From: Limanda limanda
Lineage: Eukaryota > Chordata > Actinopteri > Pleuronectiformes > Pleuronectidae
Direction: 5' to 3'
Assembly: GCF_963576545.1 (NCBI RefSeq)
Contig: NC_083644.1
Span: 29,517,393 to 29,581,392 of the forward strand
DNA length: 64,000 bases
How positions within the stretch are numbered: position 1 is the first letter of the stretch; each line of letters begins with the position of its first letter. The notes beneath the pieces are model-generated. The model was given only the letters and a program-made list of their open reading frames with translations, did no database searches and was not told the origin of the DNA. This document shows, piece by piece, positions 1 to 11,689 of this stretch. The translations under genes and the position numbers were made by a program.

Positions 1-329
1 TTTATTTAACAAGTAAGACATTTGAAGAAGCCACTATAAGAGGCCTGTCGCTCTCTTGATCCCTGCACCTCACCCTGAATATCAGAGCACCTGCCTGCTT
101 CAACCTGAACATCAGATAAGTAGGATCAGTCACTGTGACCAGTAAAACATGATAATGTAATGTAATGTTGGTAAAAGACCGCCTGCTACTTAAAACACTA
201 TGAAACACCTCCAGTTCTTAGTTTGTTAAGAATATTGCTCAATATCCACCAGTAGCAGGCTAGCCGAGGTTAGTATTAGCATTAGCAAGCCATAGTGTGC
301 TCAACATTGTATACAATCATGAAAAACAT
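1..329. other. non-repetitive flank, no gene recognised
   Basis: This stretch lies outside the repeat arrays and has ordinary mixed composition. A 68-codon minus-strand open frame (2-208) has no recognisable domain, no partner exon and no codon signature I trust, so I do not call it a gene. Around 260-290 there is a GCTAGC/TTAGCATTAGC-like stretch of a kind I associate with teleost intergenic DNA; this is a weak impression, not an identification. A short inverted repeat (181-190 with 251-260) is listed separately. Confidence 0.6.
181..260. repeat. 10-bp perfect inverted repeat with 60-bp spacer
   Basis: GCCTGCTACT at 181-190 is the exact reverse complement of AGTAGCAGGC at 251-260. It could be the terminal inverted repeat of a very small non-autonomous element or chance. 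No flanking target-site duplication is obvious, so the mobile-element reading is weak. Confidence 0.3.
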
Positions 330-675
330 GGGGACCAGATGAGTCAGGAAAGCTGTGTGGGTGTGGTCAGCACTGAGTTTGGGAGGGAAGAGGTAACCAT
401 GGTGACCAGGAGAGTCAGGAAAGGTGTGTGTGGGTTCAGTTAGCACTGAATTTGGGAGGGAAAAGGTAACCATAAGGACAAGGAGAGTCAGAAAGGTGTG
501 TCTGGGTGTGGTCGAAACTGAGAGTGGGAGGGAAGAGGTTACCATGGGGACCAAAAGAGTCACGAAGGTGTGTCTGGGTGTGGTCAAAACTGACTGTGGT
601 AGGGAAGAGGTAACCATGGGGACCAGGAGAGTCAGGAAAGATGTGTTCGGGTGTGCTCGGCACTGACTGTGGAAG
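330..675 (+). repeat. 72-bp minisatellite, about 4.8 copies
   Basis: Units begin with a GGGGACC-like motif at about 330, 401, 474, 546 and 618, so spacing is 71-73 bp. Each unit carries GAGTCAGGAAAG, then GTGTGTCTGGGTGTGGTC, then a GGGAGGGAAGAGG purine tract and TAACCATGG. Units differ by substitutions and 1-bp indels. Because 72 is a multiple of three, minus-strand frames (282-617 and 436-909) show a 24-residue periodicity, but the 71- and 73-bp units break the frame and those peptides diverge into unrelated sequence. I therefore treat this as a non-coding VNTR-type repeat. Confidence 0.88.
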
Positions 676-1107
676 GTACCTTTTGTTTATCGAACATATG
701 AGTACATTAAAAAGAAAGATATTTTGAAGAAAACTATGGAAAGGTACTGTGTTTGTCACAAAGTGCTGTTCATCAGTTAAAACAGGTCCTATAAACCAGA
801 TAAAGACACATTGTGCTGTTGGTTCAGTGTAGTAGTTTGAGTATTTTAGGGGGTGAACACACACAGGATAAAGACACACTGTGATTTGTGACCAGCACAT
901 GGAACACAACTAAGTCATACAGCTTTAGATGGCAGTGTCTTGAGTGTAAAACAGCTCATAAGATCTCATTAGCTTTTAAAGTAACAGACACTAAAAAAAC
1001 AGGTCAATCTGAGGAGGGCTGTTTAGACAGGGTGCTGTTTTAAATGATCCTTGTGGTATTTTGACCTTGTGGTATTTGACCAAAATATGTTACAGACATT
1101 TCATTAA
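676..1107. other. non-repetitive flank between two minisatellites
   Basis: No gene, RNA or mobile element is recognised. The stretch contains a weak local duplication around an ATAAAGACACA motif (near 797 and 869), and a 16-bp tandem duplication near its right end that is listed separately. It separates the 72-bp minisatellite from the AT-rich 37-bp minisatellite. Confidence 0.55.
1049..1082 (+). repeat. short tandem duplication, two ~16-bp copies
   Basis: CCTTGTGGTATTTTGA at 1049 is followed directly by CCTTGTGGTATTTGACC at 1065. The copies differ by one T in the T-run. It looks like replication slippage in the last unique DNA before the AT-rich minisatellite. Confidence 0.75.
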
Positions 1108-1109
1108 AA

Positions 1110-1349
1110 ACGCCAGAAAAGTTGTTGTTTTCTCCGCCGCTTTTTAACGCCAGAAAAGTACTTTTTTTCTCTCCTCCTTTTTAACGGCGGAAAAGTTGTC
1201 TTTTTTTATGCCGCTTTTTAATGCCAGAAAAGTTGTTTAAAAAGTGTCATAAAAAAACAATTACTTTCCTGCCGTTAAAAAGCAGGAGAAAAAAACAACA
1301 ACTTTTCTGGCGTTAAAAAGCAGCATAAAAAACAACAACTTTTCTGGCG
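1110..1349. repeat. ~240-bp quasi-palindrome where minisatellite orientation flips
   Basis: Positions 1110-1229 hold about three minisatellite units in reverse orientation (motif AACGCCAGAAAAGTTGT). From about 1230 the same unit runs forward (motif ACAACTTTTCTGGCGTT). The reverse complement of the left arm aligns unit for unit with 1230-1349, with scattered mismatches and small indels. The two arms meet near GTTGTTTAAAAAG with almost no spacer, so a long imperfect hairpin or cruciform is possible. That it forms in vivo is inference. Confidence 0.85.
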
Positions 1350-2132
1350 TTAAAAAGCGGCAGAAAAAACAACAACTTTTCTGGCGTTAAAAAATCGGCA
1401 TAAAAAAAGGACAACTTTTCTGCCGTTAAAAAGCGGCATAAAAAAAGACAACTTTTCTGCTGTTAAAAAGCGGCATAGAAAAAGACAACTTTTCTGCCGT
1501 TAAAAAGCAGGAGAAAAAAAAAAAACTTTTCTGGCGTTAAAAAAACTGGCAGAGAAAACAACAACTTTTTTGTCATTAAAAAGCGGCATCAAAAAACAAC
1601 AACTTTTCTGGGGTAAAAAGCTGCAGAAAAAACAAAAACTTTTCTGGCGTTAAAAAGTGACATAAAAAAAGAGAACTTTTTTTCCGTTCAAAAGCTGCAG
1701 AAAAAACAACAACTTTCTGCTGTTAAATAGCGGCAGAGAAAACAAGAACTTTTCTGTCGTTAAAAAGCGGCATAAAAAAAAACAACTTTTCTGGCGTTAA
1801 ACAGCGAGATAAAAAACAACAACTTTTCTGGCGTTAAAAAGCGGCAGAAAAAACAACAACTTTTCTGGCGTTAAAAAATCGGCATAAAAAAGGACAACTT
1901 TTCTGCCGTTAAAAAGCGGCATAAAAAAGACAACTTTTCTGCTGTTAAAAAGCTGCATAGAAAAAGACAACTTTTCTGCCGTTAAAAAGCAGCATTAAAG
2001 AAAAAAAGAATTCTGTCATAAAAAAGTGGGAGAAAAAAAGAACTTTTCTGTTGTTAAAGCGGCAGAAAATAAGACAACTATTCTGTTGTAAAAAAGCAAC
2101 AGAAAAAAAGACAACTTTTCTGCCGTTAAAAA
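1230..2132 (+). repeat. 36-38 bp AT-rich minisatellite, ~24 forward units
   Basis: The unit is roughly CTTTTCTGSCGTTAAAAAG, then CGGCAKAAAAAA, then a short ACAAC-like spacer. CTTTTCTG recurs about every 37 bp from ~1,263 to ~2,116. Each unit is itself close to a hairpin: TTTTCTGCCG and CGGCAGAAAA flank a TTAAAAAG loop, usually with one or two mismatches. A block of several units near 1,350-1,510 recurs near 1,830-1,990 (the AAATCGGCAT variant is at 1394 and 1878, 484 bp apart, 13 units). The last unit runs straight into the 88-bp satellite at 2,132-2,143. The unit shows no clear homology to the large satellite. Confidence 0.9.
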
Positions 2133-2231
2133 TTCCTTTCTTTGGAAGAAATGGTTAGAATCTGGACTTTTTCATCACACATCATCCCAAATGTCACTAA
2201 ACAGCTGGAAACGGGGAGATAAGCCTTTTTT
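2133..2231 (+). repeat. edge monomer of the satellite array (diverged A type)
   Basis: A fragment at 2,133-2,143 (TTCCTTTCTTT, a degraded T-tract) joins the minisatellite to the first full monomer at 2,144-2,231. That monomer starts as A (GGAAGAAATGGTTA), but its next stretch (GAATCTGGAC) departs from the A consensus, and it ends as a normal A (ACTAAACAGCTGG). Greater divergence at the array edge than inside is typical of satellites homogenised by recombination. No target-site duplication is visible at the junction. Confidence 0.8.
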
Positions 2232-3010
2232 GGAAGCAATGGTTAACATTTTGACTTTTTCATCACATATCAGCCCCTGTGTCAGAAAAGCGCTGGAAAC
2301 AGGGAGATATGCCTTTTTTTTGGAAGAAATGGTTAAATTCTTGAATTTTTCATCACACATCATCCCAAATGTCACTAAACAGCTGGAAACGGGGAGATAA
2401 GCCTTTTTTGGAAGCATTGATTAAGATTTCTGACTTTTTCATCACATGTCAGCCCAAGTGTCAGAAAAGCGCTGGAAACAGGGAGATAAGCCTTTTTTGG
2501 AAGAAATGGTTAAATTCTTGAATTTTTCATCACACATCATCCCAAATGTCACTAAACAGCTGGAAACGGGGAGATAAGCCTTTTTTGGAAGCATTGATTA
2601 AGATTTCTGACTTTTTCATCACATGTCAGCCCAAGTGTCAGAAAAGCGCTGGAAACAGGGAGATAAGCCTTTTTTGGAAGAAATGGTTAAATTCTTGAAT
2701 TTTTCATCACACATTATCCCAAATGTCACTAAACAGCTGGAAACGGGGAGATAAGCCTTTTTTGGAAGCATTGATTAAGATTTCTGAATTTTTCATCATA
2801 TGTCAGCGCAAGTGTCAGAAAAGCGCTGGAAACAGGGAGATAAGCCTTTTTTGGAAGAAATGGTTAAATTCTTGAATTTTTCATCACACATCATCCCAAA
2901 TGTCACTAAACAGCTGGAAACGGGGAGATAAGCCTTTTTTGGAAGTTATGGTTAACATTTTGACTTTTTCATCACATGTCAGCCCAAGTGTCAGAGAAGC
3001 GCTGGAAACA

Positions 3011-5070
3011 GGGAGTTAAGCCTTTTTTGGAAGAAATGGTTAAATTCTTGAATTTTTCATCGCACATCATCCCAAATGTCACTAAACAGCTGGAAACGGG
3101 GAGATAAGCCTTTTTTGGAAGCAATGGTTAACATTTTGACTTTTTCATCACATATCAGCTCCTGTGTCAGAAAAGCGCTGGAAACAGGGAGATATGCCTT
3201 TTTTTGGAAGAAATGGTTAAATTCTTGAATTTTTCATCACACATCATCCCAAATGTCACTAAACAGCTGGAAACGGGGAGATAAGCCTTTTTTGGAAGCA
3301 TTGATTAAGATTTCTGACTTTTTCATCACATGTCAGCCCAAGTGTCAGAAAAGCGCTGGAAACAGGGAGATAAGCCTTTTTTGGAAGAAATGGTTAAATT
3401 CTTGAATTTTTCATCACACATCATCCCAAATGTCACTAAACAGCTGGAAACGGGGAGATAAGCCTTTTTTGGAAGCATTGATTAAGATTTCTGACTTTTT
3501 CATCACATGTCAGCCCAAGTGTCAGAAAAGCGCTGGAAACAGGGAGATAAGCCTTTTTTTGGAAGAAATGGTTAAATTCTTGAATTTTTCATCACACATC
3601 ATCCCAAATGTCACTAAACAGCTGGAAACAGGGAGATAAGCCTTTTTTGGAAGCAATGGTTAACATTTTGACTTTTTCATCACATATCAGCTCCAGTGTC
3701 AGAAAAGCTCTGGAAACAGGGAGATATGCCTTTTTTTGGAAGAAATGGTTAAATTCTTGAATTTTTCATCACACATTATCCCAAATGTCACTAAACAGCT
3801 GGAAACGGGGAGATAAGCCTTTTTTGGAAGCATTGATTAAGATTTCTGACTTTTTCCATCACATGTCAGCCCAAGTGTCAGAAAAGCGCTGGAAACAGGG
3901 AGATAAGCCTTTTTTGGAAGCAATGGTTAACATTTTGACTTTTTCATCACATGTCAGCCCAAGTGTCAGAAAAGCGCTGGAAACAGGGAGTTAAGCCTTT
4001 TTTGGAAGAAATGGTTAAATTCTTGAATTTTTCATCGCACATCATCCCAAATGTCACTAAACAGCTGGAAACGGGGAGATAAGCCTTTTTTGGAAGCAAT
4101 GGTTAACATTTTGACTTTTTCATCACATATCAGCTCCTGTGTCAGAAAAGCGCTGGAAACAGGGAGATATGCCTTTTTTTGGAAGAAATGGTTAAATTCT
4201 TGAATTTTTCATCACACATCATCCCAAATGTCACTAAACAGCTGGAAACGGGGAGATAAGCCTTTTTTGGAAGCATTGATTAAGATTTCTGACTTTTTCA
4301 TCACATGTCAGCCCAAGTGTCAGAAAAGCGCTGGAAACAGGGAGATAAGCCTTTTTTGGAAGAAATGGTTAAATTCTTGAATTTTTCATCACACATCATC
4401 CCAAATGTCACTAAACAGCTGGAAACGGGGAGATAAGCCTTTTTTGGAAGCAATGGTTAACATTTTGACTTTTTCATCACATATCAGCTCCAGTGTCAGA
4501 AAAGCGCTGGAAACAGGGAGATATGCCTTTTCTTGGAAGAAATGGTTAAATTCTTGAATTTTTCATCACACATCATCCCAAATGTCACTAAACAGCTGGA
4601 AACGGGGAGATAAGCCTTTTTTGGAAGCATTGATTAAGATTTTTGACTTTTTCATCACATGTCAGCCCAAGTGTCAGAAAAGCGCTGGAAACAGGGAGAT
4701 AAGCCTTTTTTTGGAAGAAATGGTTAAATTCTTGAATTTTTCATCACACATCATCCCAAATGTCACTAAACAGCTGGAAACAGGGAGATAGGCCTTTTTT
4801 GGAAGCAATGGTTAACATTTTGACTTTTTCATCACATATCAGCTCCAGTGTCAGAAAAGCTCTGGAAACAGGGAGATATGCCTTTTTTTGGAAGAAATGG
4901 TTAAATTCTTGAATTTTTCATCACACATTATCCCAAATGTCACTAAACAGCTGGAAACGGGGAGATAAGCCTTTTTTGGAAGCATTGATTAAGATTTCTG
5001 ACTTTTTCCATCACATGTCAGCCCAAGTGTCAGAAAAGCGCTGGAAACAGGGAGATAAGCCTTTTTTGGA
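3011..5070 (+). repeat. overlapping 975-bp and 1,152-bp tandem duplications (11 and 13 monomers)
   Basis: GGGAGTTAAG at 3011 recurs at 3986, and CATCGCACATC at 3058 recurs at 4033, both 975 bp apart. A second pair of copies, about 3,385-3,918 and 4,537-5,070, shares an inserted C (CTTTTTCCATCACATG near 3,853 and 5,005) and a CACATTATCCC variant (near 3,774 and 4,926), about 1,152 bp apart. The shared private variants show duplication rather than independent mutation. Confidence 0.8.
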
Positions 5071-6018
5071 AGAAATGGTTAAATTCTTGAATTTTTCATC
5101 ACACATCATCCCAAATGTCACTAAACAGCTGGGAACGGGGAGATAAGCCTTTTTTGGAAGCAATGGTTAACATTTTGACTTTTTCATCACATATCAGCTT
5201 CAGTGTCAGAAAAGCGCTGGAAACAGGGAGATAAGCCTTTTTTTGGAAGAAATGGTTAAATTCTTGAATTTTTCATCACACATCATCCCAAATGTCACTA
5301 AACAGCTGGAAACGGGGAGATAAGCCTTTTTTGGAAGCAATGGTTAACATTTTGACTTTTTCATCACATATCAGCCCCTGTGTCAGAAAAGCGCTGGAAA
5401 CAGGGAGATATGCCTTTTTTTTGGAAGAAATGGTTAAATTCTTGAATTTTTCATCACACATCATCCCAAATGTCACTAAACAGCTGGAAACGGGGAGATA
5501 AGCCTTTTTTGGAAGCATTGATTAAGATTTCTGACTTTTTCATCACATGTCAGCCCAAGTGTCAGAAAAGCGCTGGAAACAGGGAGATAAGCCTTTTTTG
5601 GAAGAAATGGTTAAATTCTTGAATTTTTCATCACACATCATCCCAAATGTCACTAAACAGCTGGAAACGGGGAGATAAGCCTTTTTTGGAAGCAATGGTT
5701 AACATTTTGACTTTTTCATCACATATCAGCTCCAGTGTCATAAAAGCGCTGGAAACAGGGAGATATGCCTTTTTTTGGAAGAAATGGTTAAATTCTTGAA
5801 TTTTTCATCACACATCATCCCAAATGTCACTAAACAGCTGGAAACGGGGAGATAAGCCTTTTTTGGAAGCATTGATTAAGATTTCTGACTTTTTCATCAC
5901 ATGTCAGCCCAAGTGTCAGAAAAGCGCTGGAAACAGGGAGATAAGCCTTTTTTGGAAGAAATGGTTAAATTCTTGAATTTTTCATCACACATCATCCCAA
6001 ATGTCACTAAACAGCTGG

Positions 6019-9000
6019 AAACGGGGAGATAAGCCTTTTTTGGAAGCAATGGTTAACATTTTGACTTTTTCATCACATGTCAGCCCAAGTGTCAGAAAAG
6101 CGCTGGAAACAGGGAGATAAGCCTTTTTTGGAAGAAATGGTTAAATTCTTGAATTTTTCATCGCACATCATCCCAAATGTCACTAAACAGCTGGAAACGG
6201 GGAGATAAGCCTTTTTTGGAAGCAATGGTTAACATTTTGACTTTTTCATCACATATCAGCTCCTGTGTCAGAAAAGCGCTGGAAACAGGGAGATATGCCT
6301 TTTTTTGGAAGAAATGGTTAAATTCTTGAATTTTTCATCACACATCATCCCAAATGTCACTAAACAGCTGGAAACGGAGAGATAAGCCTTTTTTGGAAGC
6401 ATTGATTAAGATTTCTGACTTTTTCATCACATATCAGCTCCTGTGTCAGAAAAGCGCTGGAAACAGGGAGATATGCCTTTTTTTGGAAGAAATGGTTAAA
6501 TTCTTGAATTTTTCATCACACATCATCCCAAATGTCACTAAACAGCTGGAAACGGGGAGATAAGCCTTTTTTGGAAGCATTGATTAAGATTTCTGACTTT
6601 TTCATCACATATCAGCTCCAGTGTCATAAAAGCGCTGGAAACAGGGAGATATGCCTTTTTTTGGAAGAAATGGTTAAATTCTTGAATTTTTCATCACACA
6701 TCATCCCAAATGTCACTAAACAGCTGGAAACGGGGAGATAAGCCTTTTTTGGAAGCAATGGTTAACATTTTGACTTTTTCATCACATATCAGCTCCAGTG
6801 TCATAAAAGCGCTGGAAACAGGGAGATATGCCTTTTTTTGGAAGAAATGGTTAAATTCTTGAATTTTTCATCACACATCATCCCAAATGTCACTAAACAG
6901 CTGGAAACGGGGAGATAAGCCTTTTTTGGAAGCATTGATTAAGATTTCTGACTTTTTCATCACATGTCAGCCCAAGTGTCAGAAAAGCGCTGGAAACAGG
7001 GAGATAAGCCTTTTTTGGAAGAAATGGTTAAATTCTTGAATTTTTCATCACACATCATCCCAAATGTCACTAAACAGCTGGAAACGGGGAGATAAGCCTT
7101 TTTTGGAAGCAATGGTTAACATTTTGACTTTTTCATCACATGTCAGCCCAAGTGTCAGAAAAGCGCTGGAAACAGGGAGATAAGCCTTTTTTGGAAGAAA
7201 TGGTTAAATTCTTGAATTTTTCATCACACATCATCCCAAATGTCACTAAACAGCTGGAAACGGGGAGATAAGCCTTTATTGGAAGCATTGATTAAGATTT
7301 CTGACTTTTTCATCACATGTCAGCCCAAGTGTCAGAAAAGCGCTGGAAACAGGGAGATAAGCCTTTTTTGGAAGAAATGGTTAAATTCTTGAATTTTTCA
7401 TCACACATCATCCCAAATGTCACTAAACAGCTGGAAACGGGGAGATAAGCCTTTTTTGGAAGCATTGATTAAGATTTCTGACTTTTTCATCATATGTCAG
7501 CCCAAGTGTCAGAAAAGCGCTGGAAACAGGGAGATAAGCCTTTTTTGGAAGAAATGGTTAAATTCTTGAATTTTTCATCACACATCATCCCAAATGTCAC
7601 TAAACAGCTGGAAACGGGGAGATAAGCCTTTTTTGGAAGCATTGATTAAGATTTCTGACTTTTTCATCACATGTCAGCCCAAGTGTCAGAAAAGCGCTGG
7701 AAACAGGGAGATAAGCCTTTTTTGGAAGAAATGGTTAAATTCTTGAATTTTTCATCACACATCATCCCAAATGTCACTAAACAGCTGGAAACGGGGAGAT
7801 AAGCCTTTTTTGGAAGCAATGATTAAGATTTCTGACTTTTTCATCACATGTCAGCCCAAGTGTCAGAAAAGCGCTGGAAACAGGGAGATAAGCCTTATTT
7901 TGGAAGAAATGGTTAAATTCTTGAATTTTTCATCACACATCATCCCAAATGTCACTAAACAGCTGGAAACGGGGAGATAAGCCTTTTTTGGAAGCAATGG
8001 TTAACATTTTGACTTTTTCATCACATATCAGCCCCTGTGTCAGAAAAGCGCTGGAAACAGGGAGATATGCCTTTTTTTTTGGAAGAAATGGTTAATTTTT
8101 TGAATTTTTCATCACACATCATCCCAAATGTCACTAAACAGCTGGAAACGGGGAGATACGCCTTTTTTGGAAGCATTGATTAAGATTTCTGACTTTTTCA
8201 TCACATGTCAGCCCAAGTGTCAGAAAAGCGCTGGAAACAGGGAGATATGCCTTTTTTTGGAAGAAATGGTTAAATTCTTGAATTTTTCATCACACATCAT
8301 CCCAAATGTCACTAAACAGCTGGAAACGGGGAGATAAGACTTTTTTGGAAGCATTGATTAAGATTTCTGACTTTTTCATCACATGTCAGCCCAAGTGTCA
8401 GAAAAGCGCTGGAAACAGGGAGATAAGCCTTTTTTGGAAGAAATGGTTAAATTCTTGAATTTTTCATCACACATCATCCCAAATGTCACTAAACAGCTGG
8501 AAACGGGGAGATAAGCCTTTTTTGGAAGCAATGGTTAACATTTTGACTTTTTCATCACATGTCAGCCCAAGTGTCAGAAAAGCGCTGGAAACAGGGAGAT
8601 AAGCCTTTTTTGGAAGAAATGGTTAAATTCTTGAATTTTTCATCGCACATCATCCCAAATGTCACTAAACAGCTGGAAACGGGGAGATAAGCCTTTTTTG
8701 GAAGCAATGGTTAACATTTTGACTTTTTCATCACATATCAGCTCCTGTGTCAGAAAAGCGCTGGAAACAGGGAGATATGCCTTTTTTTGGAAGAAATGGT
8801 TAAATTCTTGAATTTTTCATCACACATCATCCCAAATGTCACTAAACAGCTGGAAACGGAGAGATAAGCCTTTTTTGGAAGCATTGATTAAGATTTCTGA
8901 CTTTTTCATCACATATCAGCTCCTGTGTCAGAAAAGCGCTGGAAACAGGGAGATATGCCTTTTTTTGGAAGAAATGGTTAAATTCTTGAATTTTTCATCA

Positions 9001-9542
9001 CACATCATCCCAAATGTCACTAAACAGCTGGAAACGGGGAGATAAGCCTTTTTTGGAAGCATTGATTAAGATTTCTGACTTTTTCATCACATATCAGCTC
9101 CAGTGTCATAAAAGCGCTGGAAACAGGGAGATATGCCTTTTTTTGGAAGAAATGGTTAAATTCTTGAATTTTTCATCACACATCATCCCAAATGTCACTA
9201 AACAGCTGGAAACGGGGAGATAAGCCTTTTTTGGAAGCAATGGTTAACATTTTGACTTTTTCATCAGATATCAGCTCCAGTGTCATAAAAGCGCTGGAAA
9301 CAGGGAGATATGCCTTTTTTTGGAAGAAATGGTTAAATTCTTGAATTTTTCATCACACATCATCCCAAATGTCACTAAACAGCTGGAAACGGGGAGATAA
9401 GCCTTTTTTGGAAGCATTGATTAAGATTTCTGACTTTTTCATCACATGTCAGCCCAAGTGTCAGAAAAGCGCTGGAAACAGGGAGATAAGCCTTTTTTGG
9501 AAGAAATGGTTAAATTCTTGAATTTTTCATCACACATCATCC
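6019..9542 (+). repeat. 2,482-bp duplication (28 monomers)
   Basis: About 6,019-7,060 matches about 8,501-9,542 at a constant offset of 2,482 bp. Shared private variants include GAAACGGAGA (6371 and 8853) and GTCATAAAAGCGC (two in each copy). One difference, CATCAGATATC near 9,265, postdates the duplication. Just downstream, near 9,588, a B monomer reads GCAATGGTTAAGATTTCTG, a hybrid of the two B subtypes; a similar hybrid, GCAATGATTAAGATT, lies near 7,812. Confidence 0.8.
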
Positions 9543-11689
9543 CAAATGTCACTAAACAGCTGGAAACGGGGAGATAAGCCTTTTTTGGAAGCAATGGTTA
9601 AGATTTCTGACTTTTTCATCACATGTCAGCCCAAGTGTCAGAAAAGCGCTGGAAACAGGGAGATAAGCCTTTTTTGGAAGAAATGGTTAAATTCTTGAAT
9701 TTTTCATCGCACATCATCCCAAATGTCACTAAACAGCTGGAAACGGGGAGATAAGCCTTTTTTGGAAGCAATGGTTAACATTTTGACTTTTTCATCACAT
9801 ATCAGCTCCTGTGTCAGAAAAGCGCTGGAAACAGGGAGATATGCCTTTTTTTGGAAGAAATGGTTAAATTCTTGAATTTTTCATCACACATCATCCCAAA
9901 TGTCACTAAACAGCTGGAAACGGAGAGATAAGCCTTTTTTGGAAGCATTGATTAAGATTTCTGACTTTTTCATCACATGTCAGCCCAAGTGTCAGAAAAG
10001 CGCTGGAAACAGGGAGATAAGCCTTTTTTGGAAGAAATGGTTAAATTCTTGAATTTTTCATCACACATCATCCCAAATGTCACTAAACAGCTGGAAACGG
10101 GGAGATAAGCCTTTATTGGAAGCATTGATTAAGATTTCTGACTTTTTCATCACATGTCAGCCCAAGTGTCAGAAAAGCGCTGGAAACAGGGAGATAAGCC
10201 TTTTTTGGAAGAAATGGTTAAATTCTTGAATTTTTCATCACACATCATCCCAAATGTCACTAAACAGCTGGAAACGGGGAGATAAGCCTTTTTTGGAAGC
10301 AATGGTTAACATTTTGACTTTTTCATCACATATCAGCTCCTGTGTCAGAAAAGCGCTGGAAACAGGGAGATATGCCTTTTTTTTGGAAGAAATGGTTAAA
10401 TTCTTGAATTTTTCATCACACATCATCCTAAATGTCACTAAACAGCTGGAAACGGGGAGATAAGCCTTTTTTGGAAGCATTGATTAAGATTTCTGACTTT
10501 TTCATCACATGTCAGCCCAAGTGTCAGAAAAGCGCTGGAAACAGGGAGATAAGCCTTTTTTGGAAGAAATGGTTAAATTCTTGAATTTTTCATCACACAT
10601 CATCCCAAATGTCACTAAACAGCTGGAAACGGGGAGATAAGCCTTTTTTGGAAGCAATGGTTAACATTTTGACTTTTTCATCACATATCAGCTCCAGTGT
10701 CAGAAAAGCGCTGGAAACAGGGAGATATGCCTTTTCTTGGAAGAAATGGTTAAATTCTTGAATTTTTCATCACACATCATCCCAAATGTCACTAAACAGC
10801 TGGAAACGGGGAGATAAGCCTTTTTTGGAAGCATTGATTAAGATTTCTGACTTTTACATCACATGTCAGCCCAAGTGTCAGAAAAGCGCTGGAAACAGGG
10901 AGATAAGCCTTTTTTTGGAAGAAATGGTTAAATTCTTGAATTTTTCATCACACATCATCCCAAATGTCACTAAACAGCTGGAAACAGGGAGATAAGCCTT
11001 TTTTGGAAGCAATGGTTAACATTTTGACTTTTTCATCACATATCAGCTCCAGTGTCAGAAAAGCTCTGGAAACAGGGAGATATGCCTTTTTTTGGAAGAA
11101 ATGGTTAAATTCTTGAATTTTTCATCACACATTATCCCAAATGTCACTAAACAGCTGGAAACGGGGAGATAAGCCTTTTTTGGAAGCATTGATTAAGATT
11201 TCTGACTTTTTCATCACATGTCAGCCCAAGTGTCAGAAAAGCGCTGGAAACAGGGAGATAAGCCTTTTTTGGAAGAAATGGTTAAATTCTTGAATTTTTC
11301 ATCACACATCATCCCAAATGTCACTAAACAGCTGGAAACGGGGAGATAAGCCTTTTTTGGAAGCAATGGTTAACATTTTGACTTTTTCATCACATATCAG
11401 CTCCAGTGTAAGAAAACCGCTGGAAACAGGGAGATATGCCTTTTTTTGGAAGAAATGGTTAAATTCCTGAATTTTTCATCACACATCATCCCAAATGTCA
11501 CTAAACAGCTGGAAACGGGGAGATAAGCCTTTTTTGAAAGCATTGATTAAGATTTCTGACTTTTTCATCACATGTCAGCCCAAGTGTCAGAAAAGCGCTG
11601 GAAACAGGGAGATAAGCCTTTTTTGGAAGAAATGGTTAAATTCTTGAATTTTTCATCACACATCATTCCAAATGTCACTAAACAGCTGG

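Noticed and set aside
2..208. Minus-strand 68-codon frame in the left flank as an exon
   Set aside because: No domain, no clear splice sites and no partner exon within the window. Length is compatible with chance.
181..260. Miniature inverted-repeat transposable element
   Set aside because: Only 10-bp arms and no visible target-site duplication. Kept as a low-confidence inverted repeat only.
282..909. Minus-strand frames with 24-residue repeats as a repeat protein
   Set aside because: The 72-bp unit is a multiple of three, but 71- and 73-bp units shift the frame and the flanking residues have no recognisable features.
1230..2132. CRISPR array (37-bp repeats)
   Set aside because: Repeats abut with no unique spacers, the units are degenerate, there are no cas genes, and the context is eukaryotic satellite.
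2191..2400. Plus-strand 69-codon open frames repeated through type I (also 3430, 4582, 5292, 6354 and others) as a multicopy gene family
   Set aside because: Each is just one dimer read in a frame that happens to lack stops. Start and stop both lie inside repeat units, there is no upstream signal, and the opposite strand is open too.
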